Assembly (NCBI RefSeq): GCF_020520425.1
Contig: NC_079490.1
Coordinates: 6,634,001-6,698,000, forward strand
Direction of reading: 5' to 3'
Origin: Spinacia oleracea
Lineage: Eukaryota; Streptophyta; Magnoliopsida; Caryophyllales; Amaranthaceae
DNA length: 64,000 nt
The notes beneath the pieces were generated by a model. It was not told where the DNA came from and did no database searches. It saw only the letters and a program-made list of their open reading frames with translations. Positions 1-11,279 of the stretch are shown here, one piece after another (the stretch's first letter is position 1; each line of letters begins with the position of its first letter). Position numbers and translations under genes: made by a program.

Positions 1-424
1 TTAATTCCTTTGTGAACTCAAATACTCCGTTGTATAAAGTAATTCCTCGTGTACACTCGAATAGTTGATGTAGCTCACTCTCCAGAATATATAGTAACAA
101 GTAACAAACTTCTGAGATGAAAAACATTGTTTTTCTGATGCCACAATATAATAATTTGTAATTTTGGACAAGGATAGGATTTTTTCTGGGTGCAAATGAC
201 CAAGGACAAGATCAGATCGCTGTCTCCCATGTACTTAATCTGTAGTTCTGATTTTTTGTACTGATATGCCTGGTGGATCGGATCTACTGTCACTCACAAA
301 TAACCAAATCTCTGTCCTCAGATCTTCTATATAATGCATCATGTATGTCGGTTAGTACTTTTCATTAAAAAAAACAGGAGCAAAAACTTATGAACTGTGA
401 GAACATTAGCTTCACCATGTCAAT

Positions 425-465
425 ATTAGGCCATGTTCTTTTGAGCTGAACTGAACTGAACTCCT
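425..465. repeat. MITE-end fragment, GAGCTGAACTGAACT type
   Basis: TGTTCTTTTGAGCTGAACTG here recurs at about 22436 as a close copy (GTTCTTTTGAGCTGAGCTGA). It looks like the terminal part of a dispersed MITE family. It sits just upstream of the first visible GDSL exon. Confidence 0.35.
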
Positions 466-486
466 AACATGACTCTTTTGATGCAG

Positions 487-1864
487 GCCAAAGTCTGAAT
501 ACCAGATTTTTGAGCCCATATCTGGAATCATTGGGTTCAGATTTCCGAAATGGTGCGAATTTTGCAGTGGTAGGATCCTCAACACACCCAGAATATAAGC
601 CATTCGCCTTAAACGTTCAGGTTATGCAGTTTATTCACTTCAGAGGCCGATCCCTTGAACGTGCAGCTATAGGTTGTTGTTGACAGTGGTTCTCTTATTT
701 CATTTTAGCATACTAATGACTAACGGAGTACTAAGTGTGACTGGATGTTTTGATGTAATCACTAAATATAACAGGGACTAGAGGATACATTAACGAAGAA
801 GGGTTCCGAAATGCACTCTACATGATAGATATTGGACAAAATGACCTTGCTGATTCATTCTCCAAAAACCTTTCATATGCAGAAGTTGTCAGAACAATTC
901 CTGTGGTTATCGAAGAAATCAAGAAAGCTGTTAAGGTGAATCTAGTTCTATTCGACTTATTTTGTTTGAACTTATCTGAACTTCACTTATCTAAACTTAT
1001 CTGAACTTATTTAAATGAGAAAACCTTATTTTGTCTGAAATAAGCTTATTTGTGTGTGAAAATGTATGAAAATAAACTTATTTTTTCTGAAATTATCTTA
1101 ACTTGACTTAACTGCACTTATCTGAACTTATTTTGCCTGAAATGAGTCAGAATAAGTCGAACAGAATAGAGCCTAATTTCCATCAGATTAAGGGTGATTC
1201 TCTACTCTTCCTGCATTCTTTCACGCACCTTGCTAAGTATAGTTTGTTGCTTTGATGTTTGTATAGGGATTGTATGATCAAGGTGGAAGAAAGTTTTGGA
1301 TTCACAACACCGGGCCATTAGGTTGTTTACCTCAAAAACTCTGGTTAGTTCAACACAAGGAGGGAGATCTCGATACCTCAAAATGCATCTCAAGTTACAA
1401 CTCTGCTGCACAATTGTTTAATACAGCACTTCTGCATTTGTGCCAAGCAATGAAATCTGAGTTACCAGATGCTACGATTGTCCATGTTGACATATACTCC
1501 ATCAAATACGATTTAATAAGCAATGGTATGAAATACGGTAAGTAATTTATTCAAGAAGCAAGGAATAATGTTGAAAATAAGATTTGATACTGATAAACTG
1601 ATGATTACTGTAAAATTATGAAATTATGCAGGATTTTCAAGTCCATTAATGGCTTGTTGTGGAGCTGGTGGGCCACCGTATAATTATAATATACAGATGA
1701 CTTGTGGTAATTATGGTTCTCAAGCTTGTAACAATGGATCCCAGTTTATAAGTTGGGATGGAATCCATTATACAGAAGCAGCTAACGCGATTGCAGCTAA
1801 AAGAATACTTTCTATGGAGTATTCTTCTCCAAAGATGCCATTCGATTTCTTTTGTCAGAAATGA
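487..1864 (+). CDS. GDSL esterase/lipase, 3' part (first exon outside window)
   Basis: Serine esterase/lipase of the plant GDSL (SGNH) family, usually secreted and acting on acyl esters; the substrate cannot be told. Four exons are supported by GT..AG borders and phase continuity: 487-672, 775-935, 1267-1537 and 1632-1864, giving 282 residues up to the TGA at 1862. Visible family blocks are NGANFAVVGSS (block II, oxyanion Gly), YMIDIGQND (block III, GxND) and the C-terminal WDGIHYTEAAN, which carries the catalytic Asp and His. GPLGCLPQ is also typical of plant members. The exon with the N-terminal GDS nucleophile block and signal peptide is missing; I see no candidate in 1-486, so it should lie upstream of the window. 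Intron 3 (936-1266) holds a MITE. No stop or frameshift is seen in the visible exons, so the gene is probably intact. Family call is firm; specificity is unknown. Confidence 0.88.
941..1175. mobile_element. MITE in a GDSL gene intron
   Basis: AT-rich block with repeated ACTTATCTGAACTT-like words. The left end (TTCTATTCGACTTATT) is the imperfect inverted complement of the right end (AATAAGTCGAACAGAATAGA). It lies wholly inside intron 3. A related element is at 46775-46952. Confidence 0.55.
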
Positions 1865-2185
1865 GAGTACACTGATCATGGACTTTGGCACATGTTTTCG
1901 CATCATTAAGATTGGTAAGTGTATCAATAAAAGAGTTCTGTGTTTGTTTTTACAAATGATTTCAGAAGCAATATGAAACTTTTTCAATCCAACAGTAATT
2001 TGCAAGTGTAATTAAATAACATCTTTATTACCTTCCAAATTCCTGATCTTTGTACAGTCTTGGGGTAAAACTCGCGTTTTAGTTTTACCCCTCAATAAAA
2101 TTAAAAACTAATTTACCTAACATTATACTACGTACAAAAAGTCGATCCTGTACAAATTCAGTCATCCCTGAAAAAAATAACTGCA

Positions 2186-4153
2186 TCAAAATTTCAGCAT
2201 GGTCTGGTTTATCAAGTCCTTTTCGTTCTTCTTTAATTCCTCGATTTCCTCACATATCATCATATCTTCCAGTTTTAGGTTTTCAGAAATCCGGGAATCA
2301 GAGAAAGGTTCCGAACAATCCATCTGTTGTTGCTCAACTTGTTTCTCCAACATCACTGTTCCACTAAATTCTGTCAACTGAAAAAATCTGGTATACTTCA
2401 GCAAATTTTCACTGCTCATATCTCTGAAACCAAATTTATCTACCCACATAGATATCGCGTTTTCTGCTGCTGGAAGAACTAATTTCTCCACCTTCAAGAA
2501 CCTTAATAACTCCTCAATACGCGAGAATAAGGCTTGAAAGTAGCCTTTTCCTTGACATTTCTTTCTTGTAGCTACAAGTGGAAGCTCAGCTACTTGACTA
2601 CCCAGAATTCTAACAAGACCAACTGAAACAACAACTGATTTAACTGTCAAAAACACACAATACATTCCTCCAAAATCCTGACCAGAAATACTTCTTCCAT
2701 GAACCATCATAGTAATTAGATCACGGCCAGTGAGTGTAGTTATAGGACTAAAACAGTCACGAAACAGAGAAACCGCCCTAGACAGTAATGGCTGATGTTC
2801 AGGAAGGGAGTATTTCCCGTGCAGTATACGAAACTGTACATCATTATCAGCAACAACACGGGATTTTTTCTTTAGAAGTTTCCGGATGATTTTACTTGTT
2901 TCTGAAGATGGAATCACCTCTGACCCCCTGGTAACACGTTCCTTCAGAGCAACGGAAACTCTGTCACAGTCATTACAGCAGAACCATTTCGTCTTAGGAA
3001 CTTCTTTCAGATCACAATGTCCACCTTCTCTCAAACAACCAACATGATACTCCTTTTCACACTGATCACATATTATAACAGTTCTATCATTGAATACTTT
3101 GACACTGAAATCATGTGCCAAACATAGAACACAGGTGCCACCATAATCAACTTCAGATTTCTTAGATGTTCTCTGTTTGATTATAATTGGCTTATTATGA
3201 TTACTCCTCAAAGAATCAACACAATCAGTTTTAGCATCTGTTAATCTGATGTCACTACTATTGTTCTTCTTCCTTTTGGTCTGATGTTGTTCATCGTTTA
3301 GGGCTAGGGCTAGGGCAAGGGCAATGTCATGGAGGGTAACTCCATTGGCATCATGAATGTGTTGATATGGTTTTTTTCTGACAGCCATTCCTGCATGAGC
3401 TTCAAACTGTGAAGGACTAATCTCAGTGTCGCAATGACTACATACAATACCAGTCCCTTGTTTGTAACCCTCTAAAATTTTCTCTCCTTTCAAACAGTAA
3501 GCCAAATAAGTACCATCTGGAACCCCATTTTTCTTGAAAAGCAATTTGTGTAAACTATCATTTCTCTTACCACCATTTTCTAACCCCCTTTTCCTCTTTT
3601 CTCCTGTAACAAATGAGGTCAAATCTTTATTCAAGCTTTTCCCTACGCGTTTTGTAGGCAATGTTTCTTGTTCAGTAACCCTTTGTTCATCATCAGAACG
3701 AATCCTGAATCTGATCTTTAAACCCCTTTTGGTGGTGGTAACAGGTTTAGGAATTTCCTGAGTAATTTGGGAAGTACCAAAATCTCCAAATTCTGTGCAT
3801 GAGTTTGCTGAACTTTCTGATGTTACATCACCAGTACTTATTTGATTATCAGGATTATTGCTACTGCTGATTTCCAAGCAATTATTTGATGCAATCTCAT
3901 TATGTACAGGAATTGAGTCTGAAACTCCTGAACATAAATCATCAGTAGTAGTATGTGCATTTGAAGCTTCTCTTGCATTTTCATATTTAGGTGACACCCA
4001 TAATTCTTCCTTCTTCAACTCATTACTACTAGTCAATTTTCGAGGTGACACCCATAATTCTTCCTTCTTCAACTCATTACTACTAGTCAGTTTTCGATTT
4101 TCGAGTTTCGAAATATATTGCAAGGCTAGCACACAACCTTTCCCTTCTACCAT
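2186..4153 (-). CDS. PHD-finger/GNAT acetyltransferase-like nuclear protein (IDM1-related)
   Basis: 655-residue protein in one open exon. Order seen: a low-complexity acidic N-terminus; a basic stretch (about 140-210); a TPL-binding/Tify-like domain around 205-285 (GVPDGTYLAYC, ILEGYKQGTGIVCSHC, SPSQFEAHAG); a PHD finger about 341-398 (CVLC..ICDQCEKEYHVGCL..WFCCNDC); and a GNAT fold about 470-600 with the acetyl-CoA loop RKKCQGKGYF. This is the plant family of IDM1/ROS4 and its paralogues. Arabidopsis IDM1 acetylates histone H3 and helps prevent DNA hypermethylation; that role is family knowledge, not shown here. At 655 residues it is much shorter than Arabidopsis IDM1 (over 1000), so it may be a paralogue with another role. 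The first ATG at 4151-4153 is used; upstream DNA to about 5.05 kb looks like a leader with introns. A 54-bp in-frame tandem duplication occurs near the N-terminus. Confidence 0.85.
   Translation of the reverse strand: MVEGKGCVLALQYISKLENRKLTSSNELKKEELWVSPRKLTSSNELKKEELWVSPKYENAREASNAHTTTDDLCSGVSDSIPVHNEIASNNCLEISSSNNPDNQISTGDVTSESSANSCTEFGDFGTSQITQEIPKPVTTTKRGLKIRFRIRSDDEQRVTEQETLPTKRVGKSLNKDLTSFVTGEKRKRGLENGGKRNDSLHKLLFKKNGVPDGTYLAYCLKGEKILEGYKQGTGIVCSHCDTEISPSQFEAHAGMAVRKKPYQHIHDANGVTLHDIALALALALNDEQHQTKRKKNNSSDIRLTDAKTDCVDSLRSNHNKPIIIKQRTSKKSEVDYGGTCVLCLAHDFSVKVFNDRTVIICDQCEKEYHVGCLREGGHCDLKEVPKTKWFCCNDCDRVSVALKERVTRGSEVIPSSETSKIIRKLLKKKSRVVADNDVQFRILHGKYSLPEHQPLLSRAVSLFRDCFSPITTLTGRDLITMMVHGRSISGQDFGGMYCVFLTVKSVVVSVGLVRILGSQVAELPLVATRKKCQGKGYFQALFSRIEELLRFLKVEKLVLPAAENAISMWVDKFGFRDMSSENLLKYTRFFQLTEFSGTVMLEKQVEQQQMDCSEPFSDSRISENLKLEDMMICEEIEELKKNEKDLINQTMLKF
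3298..3325 (-). repeat. Ala-Leu microsatellite in coding sequence
   Basis: GGGCTA-like hexamer repeats encode ALALALAL, just after the TPL-binding-like domain. It is coding and in frame. Confidence 0.7.
3991..4098 (-). repeat. 54-bp in-frame tandem duplication in the IDM1-related gene
   Basis: Two nearly identical 54-bp units, 3991-4044 and 4045-4098. They encode two copies of an 18-residue segment containing SSNELKKEELWVSP. I see one base difference between the units, so the duplication is recent. Confidence 0.9.
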
Positions 4154-5060
4154 ATCAGCAAACTAAAGTACCTGATGCAGAACAAATTAACAGGTTACAA
4201 CAACTTCACCAAGGAAAATTCACTAACAAAAAGATAATTCAGTTTTTTACCCCTTGTTGGGATAAAATTTATTATGATAATTGATAAACCCAAACTATGC
4301 CACTATACACGATTGAATTTTATTGCCGCGTTTTAGACACGAGAATACATTATATTGAGACATTTACCAGTTCTATTCACTTTTTCATTAAAAAATAATC
4401 CAAACAAAAACTAGAACAATAAGAAGTTGTAACAACTTCACTAGGGAAAAATCTCTAAGAAAAATGATGGGATAACAAACTTACAATGATAACCGAACTA
4501 AGCGAAAAAAAAAGTATCGAAAAGGGTAATTTTTATACTAAAAGTTAAATCTTTGCGAGTAAGTAATTTTTATACTAAAAGTTAAATCTTTGCGAGTAAG
4601 TAATTCTATCAACTCTTTAATTATAATAATTCGAATAGAAAAATAAAGAAAACCCTAAAAGTCGAAATCTTTAAAATAATTTGACAAAACCCTAATGTCA
4701 AAATCTTTAAAATAATTTGATGAAACCCTAAAAGTTGAAATCTTTAAAATAATTTGACTCAATTCAGCCATATCCTGACAAAAAATAGTAAAAAGTACAA
4801 ATCTTTCTGAACAAGTTACCAAATTTCCACAAGAAAACCCACAATTCAACACTCCAACAGAGTAATTCAACAATCAATAACGTTGAAAAACAAGAACAAT
4901 TGGCTAAAAGTTCAAAGAAATTGAAGAAAATCAAGAACAGTGAAAAGTAAAAATTAGAGGAGTAAACCGTAATTAATTGAAGGGGTTTACCTTTTTTTCT
5001 TGGAGGAATAGAAAAATTGGGTTTCTTGCTACTAATTAAAATCAATCGCCCCTTCATTGA
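4154..5060 (-). other. Probable leader/promoter of the IDM1-related gene, with minisatellites
   Basis: No open coding region. It contains two tandem copies of a roughly 40-bp unit (AAAGTTAAATCTTTGCGAGT, about 4525-4605) and three copies of a roughly 36-bp unit with ATCTTTAAAATAATTTGA (about 4650-4757). The block near 4960-5060 could be the first, non-coding exon on the minus strand. This is inferred from position only. Confidence 0.4.
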
Positions 5061-7290
5061 CACTCCATTGGATTTATGGTGGGACCTTTCTTTTGCAAAT
5101 TTTCGTACGTTAGCAAATTCCTCTATTACTTCGTATTATACTTTTATAAAACCTTTGTGTTTATGTCGGTTAAGGAAAATCTTTTTAAGTCGGCGATGAA
5201 TTATTTTTTGAAATAGAAGTATATGAATTATTTATTTTACAATTTTTTTTTGGAAAAACGCGTTTTCCAGTGAGTTAAAATTATTTTTGGAGAATATTTT
5301 CCTTTTTTTTATTTGGTTGAGGATTGAGATATTAATTACTAAAACATTGGAAAAAAGAATATAAAAAAAATCCAAAGAAAAATAAAGATGTGGATATATT
5401 TTTCGGATAATATTTGGGTTTTTTTTTATTAGATGAAGTAAAATTAAGATCGAGGCTTATTCAGTCAAAAATAAAAAATCAAGGGTTATCACGTTCATGA
5501 ATTGTTTGCGATTAGAGTTTGATAAGTGTTGGGCCGTATATGCCTACGTGCTTTATGTCATATGGGTCATATCCGGAATGGGCCAAGGAATAATTCACTT
5601 CTTCCAAAAATAAGGCCATGCATGATATGTCCCACGTGTCGGTATGGATCGTGTAGTGCTAGCGAGCCTTATTAATTTTAAGATTTCTGGGTTAATTGGT
5701 TAAAAATAAGTTTGCCAGAGTGCAGTTTGGCATGCCATGGTCATGCTATATATGCTGGTGGAAATTTTCTAAAATGATGTTTATGGACCTATAGCTCGCA
5801 CCCGTGTCTCTCTTGTCGTACCGGACTTATAACAAGCTCGTATTGTGTCGGGTTGATTCCTTATCGGGCTCAAATTAACAACCAGCCCATCTCCCCGACT
5901 GCCCGGCCTATGTCCAACTCTATTTGTGATAGATCTGGTAAAAACGGTCTACCCAAGCTTCAAACTGGTCAAAGCTAACTTGAAATCTTGCAAGGTCGTG
6001 AAATGTAACTTAAAAAACGGACTTTACATCATGCATTTAGATTGATAAACCCAATCCACAAATTCTTAATTGTATTAGGTGTAGAATAAATATAGTATAG
6101 TATGGTGGTGTAAAGTTATCAAAAAAAATGCTTACAAATTATTCCAATATAATGTTAAAGTATTTTAAGAGTAAAAATTTTATGTGTAATAAAAGTTATC
6201 CATTCAAGATCACTCATAATGCATAAGAGTAACATCAAATGATGTTAAAAGTTATGAAATGTTTATCTTAATATTTTAAAACAGGAAGATTTGCATGCCA
6301 CTTGTCACTACCTTTAAATATCTTTTATTTTATATATTTTAACTTAGCGCTTATTATGTAAATATCTATTAAAATATTGTAGCTCATATGAGCAAGTACC
6401 TGAAAAGAAAAGAAATGAAAAAGGTAAAATAAATAAAAACTTATTATTAAATAAATATTGTAGGGAGCTAAAATGTATTGTAACCAACCAATAAGAAACT
6501 TTGAGTTTAAAAACATTATTATAGTTAGAAATTTGATGTGGCAAATGAAAATTGCTCTTAAGGAGTAATAAACCTGATTATGTAAACCCGAATTACGAGC
6601 GTGGACAACAATTGTTGTAAAATACTGTACGTTTTCTGAACTAAACTTAGTTTTTCTTATCTAATATGATTTTTTACAATATAAATAAGTAATTAGTTAG
6701 TGGCTCGGACGATGCCCAGGAGTGCTGCATATAGTTTGAATTTTATTTTTTTATTCATTTCAAATTTAAGTTTCTTTATGCATGCAATTTGAGAATGATA
6801 AGAATTTCATTATATATACAGTTTCAGAATAAAGTTGGTTAACCAACAATTGGTGAACTAAGTTTTTGAGAAATTTTCTTTTTTTGTGTAAAACTATATT
6901 TTTTTGTACTATAATGAGTTACAAAGTCGAACTACATTTTATAGGAAGAAGAACACATTTGATTAGCTAAAAGAAAGCGTAACATTATTTTTCTTTCCTA
7001 TTTTTTTCTCTGTAAAATTCATGGTTTTGTGTTTGTTTTAAATAAATTTGTAGAAAATATATATGATTTGATTGGTAAAAGAATAAAAATTGAAACAAGT
7101 TGTTATCATAAAAATTGTTGACCGTTCAAGGATGGCTGGATGGGACACAACATTTTTTTTTAGTGAGGATACAATAAAAACCATATATGCCATGGCGTGA
7201 CATTGCCATGTCACTTGCCAAGTCAAGGACAATTAAGTTTTTCCTGAATCCTAGATCTACATGAGTACATGACTACAACTGGAGTAAAAA
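5061..7290. other. Gene-free AT-rich spacer
   Basis: No ORF with family similarity on either strand. Around 5800-5940 there is a short, more GC-rich stretch of TCGGG/CCCGA words like those in the hAT-type repeats elsewhere. The rest is anonymous AT-rich DNA. Confidence 0.5.
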
Positions 7291-7299
7291 ATGCGGAAA

Positions 7300-7442
7300 A
7301 TGCTATATGTACACCTTCATTAATTTGTTGATACATCATCAAACCCACCAAAAAATGAGAATGAAAGACAATAAATATGTCATTTCAACCAATAGAAAAA
7401 CATGGTGTACAAAATGGCTTATACACTAGGTGTACATGTAGT
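7300..7442. mobile_element. Small MITE-like inverted repeat
   Basis: The left end CTATATGTACACCTT and the right end AGGTGTACATGTAG are inverted complements with few mismatches, enclosing about 110 bp of AT-rich DNA. Confidence 0.4.
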
Positions 7443-7959
7443 AGGATCCAAAAAATACATAAGGTTCTCTCTTAATAGTAATTGTTGTTGATAATAACTT
7501 TATTTTTTTTCGTTTTGGTAGTGTCGTTGATAACTTGATATTCCGTATTCCCTTCTGGTTTATGAACACTTGTTGGTTGTTGGGACTTGGATAGTTTTGG
7601 GACCTTTTTTTGTCTATTAATTTGACAACTTCTGAGTTTTGATTGCATGTTCGAAGGACTAATTTTTCAAAAAATACAGTGGAATTTGTTCTCTCAAAGT
7701 GAGGATGGACCCATTACCCTTGGATTTCTTTCAATTGCATTATTTTGCACAAGATTTGCTTTTCAAAATGCGAAATTCTCACCCTTTGGACCATCATCGT
7801 CCGGTCGGCGGCCGCTCTAATATTATAGAGAGATACGTTGTAGAGTTTACTTTATAAGATCAAAAAATATTCCACTTTAAAACCATAATTGCATTACTTT
7901 GCACAAGATTTATTTAAATCTCACCCCTGAATCATCATCCCCTGGCCGCTAAAACCATA

Positions 7960-8430
7960 AGGTAATAAAGGGAATAGCCCACTAGCTCATTAAGTATTGG
8001 AGTACATGAGCCAACAGTCAGCAACAAACACAACAACGAGCACAACAATCAGCTCATCCCTACTTTGGTAGCTCGTTTGTTGAGCCTTCTAGACACACAG
8101 ATTGGTTACATGTGTGAAGCCAACACATAGATTGATGACATGTATTAGTTTGTTATAGGTTGTAAGGTTAGTTATACCTAACTCACTGATCATAAAATTA
8201 GTCTTTACTTACAAGCAAGCACACTAGTATATAAGTCAAGTGTATTGCTAAGTCTTATCTTGTAATGAAGATTTTACTTCAATAATCAATAAAATTTACT
8301 TCTCTTTCTTCTCTTAAATTCGATGTTCTGATTAAGAACTTCTTCATTAAACCCCTTATCCTTGTTAAGTGATTGACTCTCTTTTATTTTGTCAATTGTT
8401 GTTGGGAAGGCTATGTTTCAACACTCCCCG
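7960..8430 (+). mobile_element. Possible LTR-like segment
   Basis: Promoter-like TATATAAG near 8230 is followed about 50 bp later by an A-rich polyadenylation-like stretch (CAATAATCAATAAAATT), the arrangement of a plant LTR. About 70 bp at its right end (GATTGACTCTCTTTT region) recurs at 8640-8725. Terminal TG..CA and a target duplication are not clear, so the call is weak. Surrounding 7443-9010 shows no genes. Confidence 0.3.
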
Positions 8431-9012
8431 AGTCCCCGTCACGTACATGTGTAATTTTCAAAATTGTCCAGAGTATTAACGGTCCAAGGTCCAAATCGTG
8501 AATCTGGCTCTGTTATTATATTAAATACGGGTCTCGGCTCCGCACCCGCCATCAAGGGGGAGTCCACTGTAGAAGACCAAACAAAGCTTCATCTTAAAAC
8601 CATAGGACAATAAAAAGAGTAGTTTTTAGCCTTATTAATTGATTAACTCTCTCTTCTTTTGTCAATATGAAACACTTATATAGTCACATGACTCACATGT
8701 GTTGTTTGGGAAAACTATACTTCAATCCCTCTACTCTTTATCAACTGAGCTATACTCTTTATCAACTGAGCTATGGCACAAATGCACAATGGTACTGGAT
8801 GAACAAAATTAATTAGCTTTTATTCTAGAAGAAAACATTTGAATTACAGTACGAAACACTTGCTGTGATTGGTTCAATTAGACCATAATTTTCCAATGCC
8901 TAATTATTTCTTACCCCACATTAAATTCCATTTATCTCCTTCAAATCAGTACACAGTTGTACTAACTACTAAGATTGGTGATTATTGTAGGTTACGCTTA
9001 AAGGTTGCGGAA

Positions 9013-9195
9013 AATGTTTGGTTGACTCTAAGGGTTGGCAACCCCTAAGATACATATAACATAAAATAATATATATGCATAATTAATTGAAGAGAGAGAG
9101 TGTTGTATGTAAAGTTTCAATGCATTTGTAACCAATCTAAATTCAATATTGAAAGGGTTACCAACCCTTAGGGTCACTCTATCATTATCCAAAGG
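9013..9195. mobile_element. MITE with ~30-bp terminal inverted repeats
   Basis: The left arm holds GACTCTAAGGGTTGGCAACC and the right arm GGTTACCAACCCTTAGGGTC, near-perfect inverted complements, separated by AT-rich DNA. No coding capacity. Confidence 0.6.
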
Positions 9196-9373
9196 TTGCT
9201 CAAGTGATTATGAATTAAAGGGAAGATCATTTCAAAGGAACCATCATCAAAGTTAATTTTGAAATTAATTAGTGGTGGAGAAAAAGATTACTTGACAAAT
9301 ATAGTTGATTTGACCGCATTGGAATTTAGAGAAGCCCAACGAGGGTCCGAAGAATCCAATTAGAGATCTAGTT

Positions 9374-9882
9374 TAAGGGTAGTTTGGTATCACCGTTAGT
9401 TTTTAATTTTTAGTTTTAAAAGTTATATACTTCGTATATATATTCCCTCTGTTCCAAAAAGATCTTTACACTTACTATTTGCATAGACTCCGGTGTAATG
9501 TTTGACCGTTAATTTATTCAATTTTATACGATAAAAAATTATAAAAAAATGATATTTATAAAATATATTTTGAGACAAATTTAACAAGATATCTCATTAT
9601 ATTTTTTGATAGATATAACAGTGAGAATTTATGGTCAAAGTTTTGATTATTGGACACATTTTTCAAAGCGTAAAGAACTTAATGAAACGGAGGTAGTATG
9701 ACTTAGACTTATTCATAACTTTTTTAAAAAAAAAGTCATATATATAATATTCATGTTGATTTGAAAACCGATAACAAAAAAATGAAAACTGCTTAAGTGG
9801 TTTTTACAATTTTGTTTTTAGTTTTATAAAAAAAATAGAAAATTGGAAGGAAAAAAAATAAATTGATACTGAATGGGCCTCA
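9374..9882. mobile_element. MITE of the TTCGGTATC family, interrupted by a Stowaway-like MITE
   Basis: The left end GTTTGGTATCACCGTTAG and the right end TTGATACTGAATGGGCC are inverted complements with mismatches. The same terminal type occurs at 40426-40638. A second MITE (9443-9696) sits inside. Confidence 0.5.
9443..9696. mobile_element. Stowaway-like MITE
   Basis: The left end TTCCCTCTGTTCCAAAAAGA and the right end AATGAAACGGAGGTAG are inverted complements, flanked by TA on both sides. The shared (G)TAAAG..CTTTAC inner arm extends the match. Confidence 0.65.
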
Positions 9883-9968
9883 ATTCCGGGTGTGGCGGGT
9901 GTTACTATACTAAGCTCTTATATTCGCCTTTTTTTTTGAAGGAAAACCCTTTATATTCACCTTAATTT

Positions 9969-10435
9969 CACTAGTGGTAAAGTGTTTAATTGTGTCGGTG
10001 AATTTACATCGCCATTATACACATGTGGCGCAAATGACAAATTTTAGCATAAAAATTAGTCATTTGCGTAGCAGTTTTATTAATCTGCAACGCAAAAGAC
10101 TCTAAGATGCTCGCAGAGTCATCTGCGTCGCAGATTAGTAAAATTGCGACGTAAATTAGTCACTCATTTGCGTCGCAGCATTACTAATCTGCGACGCAAA
10201 TGTCTTATTTTTTTGCGCCCACACAGTCATTTACGTCGCACATTAAGCTAATGTGCGACGCAAATGACTTTTCAGCATGGTGCCAGAAAATTCATTTGCG
10301 TCGCACATTAGCTTAGTGTGCGAAGCAAATGACCCTCATTTGCGTCGCACATTTCGTCGAGACCTTTTGCGACGCACAATGTGCGACACAAATGGCCTTA
10401 AAAGACCGACGTAAATGGGCCTTTTTCCACTAGTA
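9969..10435. mobile_element. Non-autonomous CACTA-like element
   Basis: Starts CACTAGTGGTAAAG and ends CTTTTTCCACTAGTA, imperfect CACTA-type ends. The interior is packed with direct and inverted copies of TTTGCGTCGCA (at least nine), the subterminal-repeat pattern expected of CACTA transposons. No transposase. Confidence 0.6.
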
Positions 10436-10439
10436 ATTT

Positions 10440-11270
10440 TCACTTATTTTTGGATTAACAAGTTTAGTTAAGATAAATTCAGAAAACTTAGGGTTAACCA
10501 ATTAGCAGGGTGATGATAAAGGTCGCAAGTTGCGACAACATTTAGGTGTCGCAATCTTGCGTGTCGGAGTTTAATTGGTACATATAGACGCCACATAGGC
10601 TATGAGTCATCAGAATATTTTTACTATCAATGCAATATTTTTACTATGAAAATATGTAATTAAGGTACTCGGTATAAAGAAGGAAACAAATTAGAATATT
10701 AAGATTTTCTTACATTCTTTTTTGAAAAATGTATAATAGGTTATATAAGCTAAATATTTTAGTTTCTAATTTAAATCATGACACATAATCACGACATGTC
10801 ATCGTTGTGACACGGGTTAAAGGCCGCATGTTGCGACCTTTATCATTTTCGAACCAGTTATACTAAAATAAGTTTAGTAAATGCAAGTGAAAATCAAGTG
10901 ATCAGAACACGCCTTAAAATTGTTAATTATTTTATGTCATGTTCAAGTTTTCCAACCTAAAGTAACCATGATTTGGTAGAATGCTTGCTTCATTCTAATT
11001 GCTATCATTCAAAGCAAACTTAAGTTTTCTAGGTGTGTGGAGTTAAATAACTCGAACAGTAGAGGTGATACATATATGCATGGTTGTTCATGTTTGTTGC
11101 TTCTGTTTGTACACTAGATATATAGACTTTTCAACGAAATTAAAACTCATTCACTGTATATAGATGCTAATATGAATATAGTGTTCAAGTGTTATATGAT
11201 AGTACACATTTGTGTATCCATGACTTTTCAATGAACATTTATTCAATGTGTATTGTGTAATAACATTAAC
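10440..11270. other. Gene-free spacer
   Basis: AT-rich with no coding similarity. Two short blocks at about 10520-10570 and 10800-10850 share GTTGCGACA/GCGACCTTTATCA words in inverted order, possibly the arms of a degraded MITE. Confidence 0.35.
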
Positions 11271-11279
11271 AACCCATGT

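Noticed and set aside
3298-3325. Telomere-like GGGCTAGGGCTAGGGC repeat
   Set aside because: It is short, not the plant TTTAGGG unit, and encodes in-frame Ala-Leu in the IDM1-related protein.
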